In this document: in pieces, positions 8,946 to 17,296 of the stretch
How positions within the stretch are numbered: position 1 is the first letter of the stretch
Layout of the letters: every line of letters begins with the position of its first letter
NCBI RefSeq assembly: GCF_001431725.1
Contig: NZ_CP013106.1
Span: 4,588,001-4,652,000 of the forward strand
DNA length: 64,000 bases
Reading direction: 5' to 3'
Source: Halomonas huangheensis
Lineage (GTDB): Bacteria; Pseudomonadota; Gammaproteobacteria; Pseudomonadales; Halomonadaceae
The notes under the pieces: generated by a model
What the model was told of the DNA's origin: nothing
The model's database searches: none
Seen by the model: the letters and a program-made list of their open reading frames with translations, nothing else
Translations under genes and position numbers: made by a program

Positions 8946-9743
8946 ATGGAACTTCCAGTAAATCCGTTCAAGGCATCACTCAATGGCACTACGCGTTACG
9001 GCTGCTGGGCAGGATTCGGCACCGCCTATGCCGCTGAGATTCTCGCCACTACCGGCTTCGACTGGCTACTGATCGATGGCGAGCATGCGCCCAACCCCGT
9101 GCCCTCGATTCTTGCTCAGTTGCAGGCTGTCGCCGCCTACTCCAGCGCGCCGGTGGTACGAGCCGTCAATCACGACCCAGCGCTGATCAAGCAATTGCTG
9201 GATATCGGCACCCAGACCTTGATGATCCCGATGGTCGATACCGCCGAACAGGCAGAAGCGCTGGTGCGGGCTACACGCTTCCCACCCCATGGCTTTCGTG
9301 GTGTCGGTGGCGGCCTGACACGGGCGACGCGCTGGGATGCGGTTCCTGACTATATCCAGACCGCCCATCAAGAGCTGACGCTGATCGCTCAAGTCGAGTC
9401 ACGGCAAGCCATCGACAATGTCGAAGCGATCGCCGCCACAGACGGCATCGATGCGGTGTTCGTCGGCCCCGCCGATCTGTCCACCGGCGTCGGCCATGTC
9501 GGCAACCCAGGTCACGAAGATGTGCAGGCCATGATCCGCCATGCCCTCAAGGCCACCAAGGACGCAGGCAAGGCCGCCGGAATCCTTGCTCCCGCCGAGG
9601 AAGACGCCAAACGCTACGCGGAGTGGGGGTTCGACTTCATCGCCGTGGGCATCGATATCAGCCTGCTGCGCCAGGCCGCGATGCAGACCATCGCCCGCTA
9701 CAAGGCTGACGCACCGCAAGCCAACAGTTCACGAACCTACTGA
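8946..9743 (+). CDS. rhmA: 2-keto-3-deoxy-L-rhamnonate aldolase
   Basis: A class II HpcH/HpaI-family aldolase of 265 residues that cleaves 2-keto-3-deoxy-L-rhamnonate into pyruvate and L-lactaldehyde. Family marks are the catalytic His in IDGEHAPN, the glycine-rich FRGVGGGLTRATRW loop, the metal-binding Glu in AQVESRQAID and the Asp in FVGPADLS. The order and length resemble E. coli RhmA/YfaU. ATG 8946, with AGGAG 10 bases upstream, is preferred to 8907, which would overlap the dehydrogenase. The lactaldehyde product feeds the aldehyde dehydrogenase encoded next. Confidence 0.93.
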   Translation: MELPVNPFKASLNGTTRYGCWAGFGTAYAAEILATTGFDWLLIDGEHAPNPVPSILAQLQAVAAYSSAPVVRAVNHDPALIKQLLDIGTQTLMIPMVDTAEQAEALVRATRFPPHGFRGVGGGLTRATRWDAVPDYIQTAHQELTLIAQVESRQAIDNVEAIAATDGIDAVFVGPADLSTGVGHVGNPGHEDVQAMIRHALKATKDAGKAAGILAPAEEDAKRYAEWGFDFIAVGIDISLLRQAAMQTIARYKADAPQANSSRTY

Positions 9744-9803
9744 AGCCAGGCTCAAAGATCATTGCTCGACAGCACGCCACTGCCAAAACAACGGAAACTC
9801 AAA

Positions 9804-11243
9804 ATGGCCAACGAAGTCACTACCTATCAGAACTACATCAACGGCTCCTTCGTCTCGGCACAGGAGCATATCGACGTTCGCAACCCAGCCAACGGAGAGT
9901 TGCTGTCGCGAATTCCCGAGTCCAGTCCCGACGATGTAGAACGTGCACTGCATGCTGCTCGTGAGGCACAGAAGCCCTGGGCGCGGCTGCCCGCGGTAGA
10001 GCGTGCCGCCTTCCTGAACACGCTGGCAGACAGGATCCGCAGTCAAGCCAGCGCTCTGGCTCGTGTCATCAGCGCGGAACAGGGCAAGATTTCCGGGCTG
10101 GCCGAGGTCGAGGTCAACTTCACCGCCGACTATCTCGACTACATGGCCGGATGGGCACGGCGCATCGAGGGCGAGATCATCGAGAGTGATCGCCCCCGCG
10201 AGAACATCTTCCTGTTCCGCAAGCCGTTGGGGGTAGTGGCGGGCATCCTGCCGTGGAACTTTCCGTTCTTCCTGATCGCCCGCAAGATGGCCCCCGCGCT
10301 GGTGACCGGCAACACCATTGTCATCAAGCCGAGTGAGGAAACCCCCAACAACTGCTTCGAATTCACCCGTTTGCTCGACCAGATCGGTCTCCCTGCAGGG
10401 GTGTTCAATGTCGTCAGTGGCAGTGGCGCCAGTACCGGTAATGCACTGACCGCCAGCCCGATCGTCGATATGGTCAGCTTTACCGGTAGCGTCGAGACCG
10501 GTTCCGCGATCATGCGCAATGCCGCTGATCACATCACCAAGGTCAATCTGGAGCTGGGCGGCAAGGCACCGGCTATCGTCCTTGACGATGCCGACCTCGA
10601 CCTCGCCGTACAGGCCATTCGTGGCTCACGCATCATCAACACCGGCCAGGTCTGCAACTGCGCCGAGCGTGTCTACGTACAGCGCGGTGTTGCCGAACAG
10701 TTTGCCGACCGAATCGGCCAGGCCATGGCGTCGACCACGTACGGTGACCCTCTGGCACAACCGGATATCGAAATGGGGCCGTTGATCAACCAGGCAGGCC
10801 TCGACAAGGTTGCTGCGATGGTGGAACGCGCCAATCAAGCTGGCGCGCAGTTGGTCACAGGTGGTGGGGTCGCAGACCTGGGCCAGGGCTTCCACTACAA
10901 GCCCACGGTGCTGACCGGCTGCCAAAGCGACATGGAAATCATGCGTAAGGAAATCTTTGGGCCGGTACTGCCGATCCAGATCGTCGATGACCTCGATGAG
11001 GCCCTCGCTATGGCCAACGATTCGGACTACGGCCTGACCTCCTCCGTTTATACCCGCGATCTTTCCAGTGCCATGCACGCGTGCCGCGAGCTCGACTTCG
11101 GCGAAACCTACGTCAACCGCGAGAACTTCGAGGCGATGCAAGGCTTCCATGCCGGAACCCGCAAGTCAGGCATCGGCGGCGCCGATGGCAAGCATGGTCT
11201 GTACGAGTACACCCGTACACACGTGGTTTACCTCGAGATCTAG
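9804..11243 (+). CDS. aldA: lactaldehyde dehydrogenase (AldA-type)
   Basis: A 479-residue NAD-dependent aldehyde dehydrogenase oxidising L-lactaldehyde to L-lactate. It resembles E. coli AldA along its length: AEVEVNFTADYLDYMAGWAR, GILPWNFPFFLIARKMAPAL, the catalytic Glu in LELGGKAPAIV, the catalytic Cys in GQVCNCAERVY, and YVNRENFEAMQGFHAG followed by RKSGIGGADGKHGLYEY. ATG 9804 gives the family start; the in-frame TTG at 9762 would add 14 residues with no support. It completes conversion of rhamnose to pyruvate plus lactate. Confidence 0.95.
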   Translation: MANEVTTYQNYINGSFVSAQEHIDVRNPANGELLSRIPESSPDDVERALHAAREAQKPWARLPAVERAAFLNTLADRIRSQASALARVISAEQGKISGLAEVEVNFTADYLDYMAGWARRIEGEIIESDRPRENIFLFRKPLGVVAGILPWNFPFFLIARKMAPALVTGNTIVIKPSEETPNNCFEFTRLLDQIGLPAGVFNVVSGSGASTGNALTASPIVDMVSFTGSVETGSAIMRNAADHITKVNLELGGKAPAIVLDDADLDLAVQAIRGSRIINTGQVCNCAERVYVQRGVAEQFADRIGQAMASTTYGDPLAQPDIEMGPLINQAGLDKVAAMVERANQAGAQLVTGGGVADLGQGFHYKPTVLTGCQSDMEIMRKEIFGPVLPIQIVDDLDEALAMANDSDYGLTSSVYTRDLSSAMHACRELDFGETYVNRENFEAMQGFHAGTRKSGIGGADGKHGLYEYTRTHVVYLEI

Positions 11244-11341
11244 TGCTGAAGGCCACTCCTGACAACAAGGGAGGCTCCGGAAAGGTCGACGAAGACAATC
11301 TCCAGCAACACAGATTCCAATAAAACAGGAAGTCACACGCC

Positions 11342-12871
11342 ATGGGTGCCACTCCTCAGCAACAAGCCCAAGCACAAGCGAACACCGGCGCTGCAGGCGG
11401 TGAATACGAGCGCCAGCCTGTGCCTGGCCACGCCCGTTTAGGGTTCAAGAGCTTTCTCGGCATGTATGCCGGTGAGCATACTGCCGGTACCGAATTGATG
11501 ATCGGGCCGCTGTTCGTGTTGGCAGGGGTCTCGGCATTCGACGTCGTCGTCGGCCTGCTGATCGGCAACGCTCTGGCAGTATTGAGCTGGCTGACGCTCA
11601 CTGCTCCGATTGGCACCCGCGCGCGACTGACGCTCTATTACCAGCTGGAAAAGATCGCCGGTCGCTATACGGTGATCCTCTATAACCTCGCCAATGGTCT
11701 GGCCTTCTGCTTTCTGGCGGGAGCGATGATCACCGTGTCGGCAACCGCAGTGGGAGTCTGGTTCGGGTTTCCGCTGCCGACACTCTCCGACCTGATGCCC
11801 AACAGCCTCGGCTGGGTGCTCAGTGTCATTGGCGTAGGACTGGTGATTACCTTCGTGGCGGCTTATGGTTACCGCTTCGTCGCCTGGTTCGCCAATATCG
11901 CTGCGCCGTGGATGGTATTGATTTTCCTCGGCTTCGGTATTGTCTCGCTCAAGTGGTTCATCGACGCCACCGGATCAGATATCGGCTCCCCCGGCGACCT
12001 CTGGGCACTGGCGGAATCGGCCATCTGGACCGGTGTCAGTGTACCTGGGCAACCGCAGTTCAGTATCTGGCATGTCATCTTCTTCGCCTGGTTCGCCAAT
12101 ATGGCCATGCATATCGGCATGTCGGACCTGTCAGTGCTGCGCTTCGCACGCAGGAGCTGGTACAGCATTGCTGCCGCTGCGGGTATGTACGTCGGACACT
12201 TCATGGCATGGCTGGCGGCATCCATGCTGTTTGCCTTCCAGATGTATGACAGTGGATTGACCAGCAACGCCGCGGTGATGGCTGCTGCCGAGGCCGGAAC
12301 CATTCCAGATCCCCTGCCAGGCCCGCTGGCAAATCAAGCACTGGGGGTTGCCGGGTTGATCTGTGTGATCATTGCCGGTTGGACCACTGCCAACCCGACC
12401 ATCTACCGAGCGGGTCTCGCCTTTCAAGCTGTCATTCCGCATGTCTCTCGTTTCAAGGTCACCATCGGCACCGGCCTGCTGACCACTTTTGTCGCCATGT
12501 TTCCTGGTGTAGCGATGCAATTACTGGGCTTCGTGGCGCTGTATGGGCTGCTGTTGATGCCTATCGGCGCGGTCATTGTCCTCGACTTCTGGGTACTACC
12601 GAAGCTGGGGCTACACAGCTTCCATGCTGAATACGCAGGAAAAAGGCTCACCCTGCCTGTGCTGGGCACCTGGCTGATCACTTTGGCAATCTGCCTTGCA
12701 TTGGTGAAGTTCGCCAACATCGAGATCTTTTTTGTCGCCCTGCCAGGTTGGTTCATTGCCGGAGTTCTTTTTATCGCATTGAGTTTCATCGCACAGCGGC
12801 AACAGCAGGGTGATTACTCGGTCACCACGCCTGTCGACATGGTCATGAAACCTACAGAAAATCGAGAGTAA
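11342..12871 (+). CDS. NCS1-family permease, candidate L-rhamnose transporter
   Basis: A 509-residue membrane protein with about 12 hydrophobic segments, resembling purine-cytosine permease (CodB/NCS1) proteins. The early conserved stretch is GFKSFLGMYAGEHTAGTELM, and WTTANPTIYRAGLAFQ is typical of NCS1 helix 8. Known NCS1 substrates are nucleobases, allantoin, hydantoins and thiamine-like compounds, not sugars. It sits directly after the rhamnose catabolic genes, with no other rhamnose transporter (RhaT, ABC) in the operon, so rhamnose or rhamnonate uptake is the simplest inference. AGGAAG precedes the ATG. Proton or sodium coupling cannot be judged from sequence. Confidence 0.82.
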   Translation: MGATPQQQAQAQANTGAAGGEYERQPVPGHARLGFKSFLGMYAGEHTAGTELMIGPLFVLAGVSAFDVVVGLLIGNALAVLSWLTLTAPIGTRARLTLYYQLEKIAGRYTVILYNLANGLAFCFLAGAMITVSATAVGVWFGFPLPTLSDLMPNSLGWVLSVIGVGLVITFVAAYGYRFVAWFANIAAPWMVLIFLGFGIVSLKWFIDATGSDIGSPGDLWALAESAIWTGVSVPGQPQFSIWHVIFFAWFANMAMHIGMSDLSVLRFARRSWYSIAAAAGMYVGHFMAWLAASMLFAFQMYDSGLTSNAAVMAAAEAGTIPDPLPGPLANQALGVAGLICVIIAGWTTANPTIYRAGLAFQAVIPHVSRFKVTIGTGLLTTFVAMFPGVAMQLLGFVALYGLLLMPIGAVIVLDFWVLPKLGLHSFHAEYAGKRLTLPVLGTWLITLAICLALVKFANIEIFFVALPGWFIAGVLFIALSFIAQRQQQGDYSVTTPVDMVMKPTENRE

Positions 12872-12876
12872 CCACT

Positions 12877-13062
12877 ATGCGAATCATGCTTCAATTGATC
12901 TCGATATCAATGCTTATACTAACGGTAGTGCTGCCCACTCTCTATCTATTTGATGGCATAAATGAGGCATCAATGAAATGGGGAATGCTGGTAGTTACTA
13001 TCGTCTGGTTCATTGCGACCCCATTATGGATGGGCCGAAGTCCCAGCACCCATCCGAAGTGA
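12877..13062 (+). CDS. small two-helix membrane protein
   Basis: A 61-residue protein with two hydrophobic segments (MLQLISISMLILTVVLPTLY and MLVVTIVWFIATPLWMG) and a short polar tail, predicted to be a hairpin in the inner membrane. It starts 5 bases after the permease stop and is surely cotranscribed. I do not recognise a family. Small partners of this shape often sit beside large secondary transporters, so an accessory or stabilising role for the NCS1 permease is a reasonable guess. Its base composition is visibly more AT-rich than the upstream genes. Confidence 0.65.
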   Translation: MRIMLQLISISMLILTVVLPTLYLFDGINEASMKWGMLVVTIVWFIATPLWMGRSPSTHPK

Positions 13063-13214
13063 AATAAGGCAACACTTTAGACGAGTAAAATCGAGTGAAT
13101 TTCTACATTAAAAACTGTAATTCACTCTAACAAACCCTTTCTTGATACGACTAAAGAATAATGCCAAATATTACGGTATTTATCTTGATAGATACCTTAG
13201 CAACTGATATTTTT

Positions 13215-13229
13215 TGAACCATTGTTTCA
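13215..13229. promoter_or_regulatory. KdgR-type operator upstream of kduI
   Basis: TGAACCATTGTTTCA, followed by T-rich sequence, fits the KdgR/IclR pattern of GAAA-N5-TTTC half-sites with one mismatch. It lies 32 bp before the kduI start. The same motif (one base different) recurs at 15890-15904, between kdgR and the porin gene. Confidence 0.65.
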
Positions 13230-13260
13230 TTTTTTACGGCACTAGGGTTCGGGAGAATAT

Positions 13261-14097
13261 ATGGAAGTTCGTCAAGCCATTCATAGCGAGCACGCAAAGA
13301 CCCTGGATACCCAAGGGCTACGTGACCAATTCCTGATTCAGGACCTTTTCATCAAGAACGAGATGAACCTGGTTTACAGTCATATCGACCGCAATATCAT
13401 CGGTGGTGTGCTACCCGTGGATCAGGTAGTCATCGTTCCGGACTCAATGAACCAACACACAGGCACCGAGTACTTCCTTGAGCGCCGAGAGCTGGGCACG
13501 ATCAATGTCGGTGGGCCCGGTAGCGTGACAGTGGATGACACTAGATATGACATCGGTACTCATGAAGCGCTGTATATCGGTAAGGAAAGTCGCAGTATCC
13601 AGTTCGAGAGTAGTGATCCGACCAACCCTGCCGCGTTCTACTTCAGCTGTGTTCCCGCTCACCAGGTGTATCCAACCCGCAAGGTCACACTGGACGAGGC
13701 TTCACCGCAGACCCTCGGAGATACAAGCACCAGCAACCGACGCACTATCTACAAGTATCTGGTGCCGGATGTGCTGCCAACCTGCCAGCTACTGATGGGA
13801 ATGACTCGCCTCGAAGAAGGCAGTCTATGGAACACCATGCCCTGCCATCTCCATGATCGACGGATGGAGGCATATTTCTACTTTGATATGGCGGACGACA
13901 GTCTGGTTTTCCACATGATGGGCGAGCCACAGGAAACTCGACATCTGGTGGTAAGGAACCGTGAGGCAGTCCTTTCTCCCAGTTGGTCATTGCATTCTGG
14001 TGTTGGCACAGGAAGCTACACATTCATCTGGGCAATGGCGGGCGAGAATCAGACATTCTCGGATATGGATCACATTGATATGGCAGATCTACGCTGA
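13261..14097 (+). CDS. kduI: 5-keto-4-deoxyuronate isomerase
   Basis: A 278-residue zinc-dependent cupin isomerase converting 5-keto-4-deoxyuronate, the spontaneous product of unsaturated galacturonate, to 2,5-diketo-3-deoxygluconate. Expected features are present: the metal site [17 protein letters not shown] (His, His, Glu) and the later His in [16 protein letters not shown]. The N-terminal [17 protein letters not shown] and C-terminal [10 protein letters not shown] match the family. GGGAGA precedes the ATG. It is followed 15 bases later by kduD, and a KdgR-like operator lies just upstream. Confidence 0.96.
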   Translation: MEVRQAIHSEHAKTLDTQGLRDQFLIQDLFIKNEMNLVYSHIDRNIIGGVLPVDQVVIVPDSMNQHTGTEYFLERRELGTINVGGPGSVTVDDTRYDIGTHEALYIGKESRSIQFESSDPTNPAAFYFSCVPAHQVYPTRKVTLDEASPQTLGDTSTSNRRTIYKYLVPDVLPTCQLLMGMTRLEEGSLWNTMPCHLHDRRMEAYFYFDMADDSLVFHMMGEPQETRHLVVRNREAVLSPSWSLHSGVGTGSYTFIWAMAGENQTFSDMDHIDMADLR

Positions 14098-14112
14098 ATA
14101 CCGGAGGTTATC

Positions 14113-14874
14113 GTGTATCCGCAACTTTTTGACCTAACGGGAAAAACCGCCATCGTTACTGGTTGTAATACAGGACTTGGCCAGGCTATGGCCATAGGGA
14201 TGGCCAGCGCAGGATGCGATATCGTCGCCGTCAATCGCCGCTCCGCGGAAGAGACCCAGCAACAGATTGAGGCGCTGGGCAGAAAGTTCCTGGCGATAGA
14301 GGCGGACCTGACGTCCACCGATCCCGTTGACAATATCCTGGCGCGGACCGAAGCCCAATGTGGCGGCGCCGATATTCTGGTCAACAATGCGGGGATAATC
14401 CGCCGCGAGGATTCACTGTCGTTTACCGAGCAGGATTGGGACGATGTCATGGGCGTCAACCTCAAGAGTCTGTTCTTTCTCTCCCAGGGTTTCGCACGCT
14501 CCTGCATCGATAACCAGCGCCCGGGAAAGATCATCAATATCGCCTCGATGCTTTCATTCCAGGGGGGCATTCGGGTGCCTTCCTACACCGCGTCAAAGAG
14601 TGGTGTGCTGGGCCTGACTCGGCTGATGGCGAATGAATGGGCGTCGCAGAACATCAACGTGAATGCCATTGCACCAGGCTACATGGCAACCAATAACACC
14701 GAAGCGCTACGTAACGATCCACAACGTAGTCAGGAAATATTGGGCCGTATTCCTACCGGACGCTGGGGAAATCCCCAGGACCTGAGTGGCGCCGCCATTT
14801 TCCTGGCTTCTTCGGCATCGGACTATGTCAATGGACATACTCTCGCCGTTGATGGTGGCTGGCTAGCCAGGTAA
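14113..14874 (+). CDS. kduD: 2-dehydro-3-deoxy-D-gluconate 5-dehydrogenase
   Basis: A 253-residue SDR enzyme reducing 2,5-diketo-3-deoxygluconate to 2-keto-3-deoxygluconate (KDG) with NADH. It has TGCNTGLG as the cofactor loop, NNAGIIRRED (the RRE is typical of KduD), IASMLSFQGG with the catalytic Ser, SYTASKSG with Tyr and Lys, and the C-terminal VNGHTLAVDGGWLAR. It begins with GTG, with GGAGG at 14103-14107 spaced 5 bases. Cotranscribed with kduI. The KDG kinase and KDPG aldolase needed next are not in the window. Confidence 0.95.
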   Translation: MYPQLFDLTGKTAIVTGCNTGLGQAMAIGMASAGCDIVAVNRRSAEETQQQIEALGRKFLAIEADLTSTDPVDNILARTEAQCGGADILVNNAGIIRREDSLSFTEQDWDDVMGVNLKSLFFLSQGFARSCIDNQRPGKIINIASMLSFQGGIRVPSYTASKSGVLGLTRLMANEWASQNINVNAIAPGYMATNNTEALRNDPQRSQEILGRIPTGRWGNPQDLSGAAIFLASSASDYVNGHTLAVDGGWLAR

Positions 14875-14917
14875 GTGTGATGAAGCAGACTCGGTAGAAA
14901 AGTGCGGTGAAGAAATC

Positions 14918-14949
14918 CTTGCAGGAGCGCTCGTCACCGCTCCTGCAAG
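14918..14949 (-). terminator. probable terminator between kduD and kdgR
   Basis: A perfect 12-bp inverted repeat (CTTGCAGGAGCG and its complement) with an 8-base loop, between the convergent kduD and kdgR genes. On the minus strand it is followed by the T-rich ATTTCTTC, so it best serves kdgR, but the stem can form in both transcripts. Confidence 0.65.
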
Positions 14950-14964
14950 TTCCGCGAAAAAGGA

Positions 14965-15774
14965 TCAGAGAGTTTCAGAAGCACTGGAGAAGCCATAGCC
15001 ATGAAATCCGAGTCCATGCGATATGCGTTTTCCAGCGTCATGCAGCAACCGCTCGTACTCGGCACGCTTTTCTTCATTATAGCGAACCACCGGAAACGAG
15101 AGACTGAGTGCTGCGATGGCTTGACCGAAACGATCAAAAACCGGAGCTGACAAGCAACGCACACCAAGTTCAGCTTCCTCACGATCCTCGGAAATGCCTC
15201 GCTCGCGTATGGAAGGAAGCTCCTCCATAACGGCATTCACGCTGATCAAGGTGTGCTCCGTATGGGCAACGAAATCGACCGACGACAGGATATTCCGGGC
15301 ATCTTCCGGCTCCATCCACGCAAGCAAGGTCTTGCCGATGGCCGTCGAATAGACAGGATTACGGCGCCCGATCCTCGATTGCATGCACAAGTTGAAGTGG
15401 GAATCGAACTTATGAATATAAATTATGTTTCTCTGATCCTCATCCAGAGACCCCAGGTGAATAGCCTCATGGGTGAGATCGGACAGCTTTCTCATTTCGA
15501 CATTAGCCACATCAATCAAGTCAACACTTCCCAGTGCAGAGGACCCAATCTCGAAAAGCTTCAGCGTCAAAGTATACTTTTCTGTATCAGAATCCTGACG
15601 TACATAGCCCAACTCTTTCATCGTTTGGAGAAATCGATATGCAGTGCTTTTCGACATGAATGTTCGTTGCGACAGCTCAGACAGGCCGACCTCACCCTGC
15701 TCAGCCAAGCCTTCGAGGACAGAAAACACTTTCATAACGGCAGCCACATTATCGGGCTTCTGCGCCACTGACAT
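14965..15774 (-). CDS. kdgR: IclR-family repressor KdgR
   Basis: A 269-residue IclR-type regulator. The N-terminal winged helix reads LSELSQRTFMSKSTAYRFLQ, followed by the effector domain with IHLGSLDEDQ, SRIGRRNPVYSTAIGKTLLAW and LGVRCLSAPVFDRFGQAIAA. These match enterobacterial KdgR closely, including the KPDNVAAVMKVFSVLE start. KDG is the known inducer. It starts at ATG 15774, with GGAGGG about 6 bases upstream; an upstream TTG is unlikely. It sits between kduID and the porin/TRAP genes, and matching operators precede both groups, so it probably represses them and itself. Confidence 0.93.
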   Translation of the reverse strand: MSVAQKPDNVAAVMKVFSVLEGLAEQGEVGLSELSQRTFMSKSTAYRFLQTMKELGYVRQDSDTEKYTLTLKLFEIGSSALGSVDLIDVANVEMRKLSDLTHEAIHLGSLDEDQRNIIYIHKFDSHFNLCMQSRIGRRNPVYSTAIGKTLLAWMEPEDARNILSSVDFVAHTEHTLISVNAVMEELPSIRERGISEDREEAELGVRCLSAPVFDRFGQAIAALSLSFPVVRYNEEKRAEYERLLHDAGKRISHGLGFHGYGFSSASETL

Positions 15775-15889
15775 ATACAACCCTCCGTTTCATTAAAATT
15801 GGAATGCTGGTCTAAATCTATCTCAAACAAAGGTGATTTTCCATATACAACTCATAATCGAGTAGAAAAGGTGATGGCCAAAACACAGA

Positions 15890-15919
15890 TGAACCAATGT
15901 TTCATTTTTAACGAAACAT
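15890..15919. promoter_or_regulatory. KdgR-type operator between kdgR and the porin gene
   Basis: TGAACCAATGTTTCA at 15890-15904 repeats the kduI operator with one change. It overlaps a second dyad, ATGTTTC (15897-15903) and GAAACAT (15913-15919). It lies about 115 bp from both start codons, so could control kdgR and the porin-TRAP operon together. Confidence 0.65.
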
Positions 15920-16008
15920 GGCCACATTTATAGCGAAAGTTCAACATCAATCTAACCAGGCAAAACCGAGAAAGCATTAAAAACACAACACAAAAAATGG
16001 AGAACATG

Positions 16009-16752
16009 ATGAAAACTACAAGAAACATTGGAAGCGTTCTACTCGCTAGTTCGGCAATTCTCGCTATCTCCGCTTCTGGATCAGCGCTCGCAGCGGAAAA
16101 CCAACTTACGTTCAAGCTGGAAACGACCACCAATGATCACGCCTTGACACTACCCAAGATTGCCTATACGAGAAGATTTGAAGACAGCTCATCATTGATG
16201 CTGGAAAAATCATGGTATTGGCAGGACGAGTATCACGACAGCGGGTGGCCAAAGCATGATGAAGCCTTTGTCAACTACTCACTCCCGACCTTCAAATTCG
16301 GCAATGCAGAGGCCTGGTCTCTTACGCCACAGCTTGGAGCAAAGTTTCGTTCAAACAATACTCGTGCTCTTGCTGCCTTGAGGCTTGGTTATCATGGAGA
16401 AGGTTGGAGCCTGGCCGGACGTTATCGGTATGAACAGGAGACCAACAACAGCACAACAGATGAAAAAAGTAGTGTTGGTCGAGTTGATATCTACGCCCAC
16501 TACTCCATCAATGATCAATGGAGCCTGTTGTACAACCCTCACTATCACTTCAAACAAGAAAGTGACTCCCCCGATTTTGGTACCGGTGATCGTGACTATA
16601 TAGAGAATGAATTCATCGCATTCTACAAATTAAGTGATGAACACACATTATTTGGTGGATATATACAACGAGACAGAAACAGCGACGATGCCGGCGTTGA
16701 CCCTGGACAGCGAAATAGCTCCTGGCTCCTCGGTTACACGATGAAATTCTGA
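16009..16752 (+). CDS. kdgM: KdgM-like oligogalacturonate porin
   Basis: A 247-residue outer-membrane protein with a signal peptide (hydrophobic LLASSAILAISASG, cleavage after SALA) and amphipathic beta strands throughout, ending in a C-terminal Phe (LLGYTMKF) as expected for barrels inserted by BAM. Length and strand pattern resemble the small monomeric KdgM porins that admit oligogalacturonides. ATG 16009 is preferred to 16006 because GGAG at 15999-16002 is then 6 bases away. It is first in a block with TRAP genes, GH105 and a KdgR operator. Base composition is AT-richer than the flanking catabolic genes. Confidence 0.87.
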   Translation: MKTTRNIGSVLLASSAILAISASGSALAAENQLTFKLETTTNDHALTLPKIAYTRRFEDSSSLMLEKSWYWQDEYHDSGWPKHDEAFVNYSLPTFKFGNAEAWSLTPQLGAKFRSNNTRALAALRLGYHGEGWSLAGRYRYEQETNNSTTDEKSSVGRVDIYAHYSINDQWSLLYNPHYHFKQESDSPDFGTGDRDYIENEFIAFYKLSDEHTLFGGYIQRDRNSDDAGVDPGQRNSSWLLGYTMKF

Positions 16753-16804
16753 TAGAAAAAGCCAGTTTGGCTATATGCTTAGCACTTGCCACCCGGGAGT
16801 CCCC

Positions 16805-17296
16805 ATGAACATGATACGCGCTCTGCTTGATCGCAGCCTCCAGGTATTCTGTTGCATATTATTTGTATGCATGGTGGGGGTGGCAAGTTGGCAGGTAATT
16901 ACCAGATATATCTTGAACAGCCCCAGCACCATGTCGGAAGCCCTACTGAGGTTCCTTCTTATATGGCTATCAATGATGGCTATTGCCTACGTCTCGGGGA
17001 AAAGAGGGCACGTTAGCCTGACACTTCTTGGTGACCATTTGACAGGAAGTATCAAAAAGCTCCTGGATATATCCATAGAAGCAATATTTATTGTGTTTGC
17101 TTTATCCGTATTCATCTATGGCGGCATACAGGCAACCGCAAACACCATGAGCCAGACGTACCCAATGCTACAGATACCCAAAGCATTTATTTACGTATCT
17201 CTGCCTGTCGCCGGCACAATAATCACCATTTACTGCATTCTCAACTGCATCTCCTTGTACAGAAATATCGCCATTAAAGGAGTTGACGAGCAATGA
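16805..17296 (+). CDS. TRAP transporter small permease (DctQ-type), pectin block
   Basis: A 163-residue inner-membrane protein with four hydrophobic segments, the shape of DctQ subunits. Family signs are VITRYILNSP and EALLRFLLIWLSMMAIAYV near the first helices. ATG 16805 has GGGAG 5 bases upstream. The stop overlaps the large permease start by 4 bases. With the large subunit and the binding protein at 19846 it forms a sodium-dependent TRAP system. Its place between the KdgM porin and GH105 points to an unsaturated galacturonide or rhamnogalacturonide as substrate. Confidence 0.9.
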   Translation: MNMIRALLDRSLQVFCCILFVCMVGVASWQVITRYILNSPSTMSEALLRFLLIWLSMMAIAYVSGKRGHVSLTLLGDHLTGSIKKLLDISIEAIFIVFALSVFIYGGIQATANTMSQTYPMLQIPKAFIYVSLPVAGTIITIYCILNCISLYRNIAIKGVDEQ

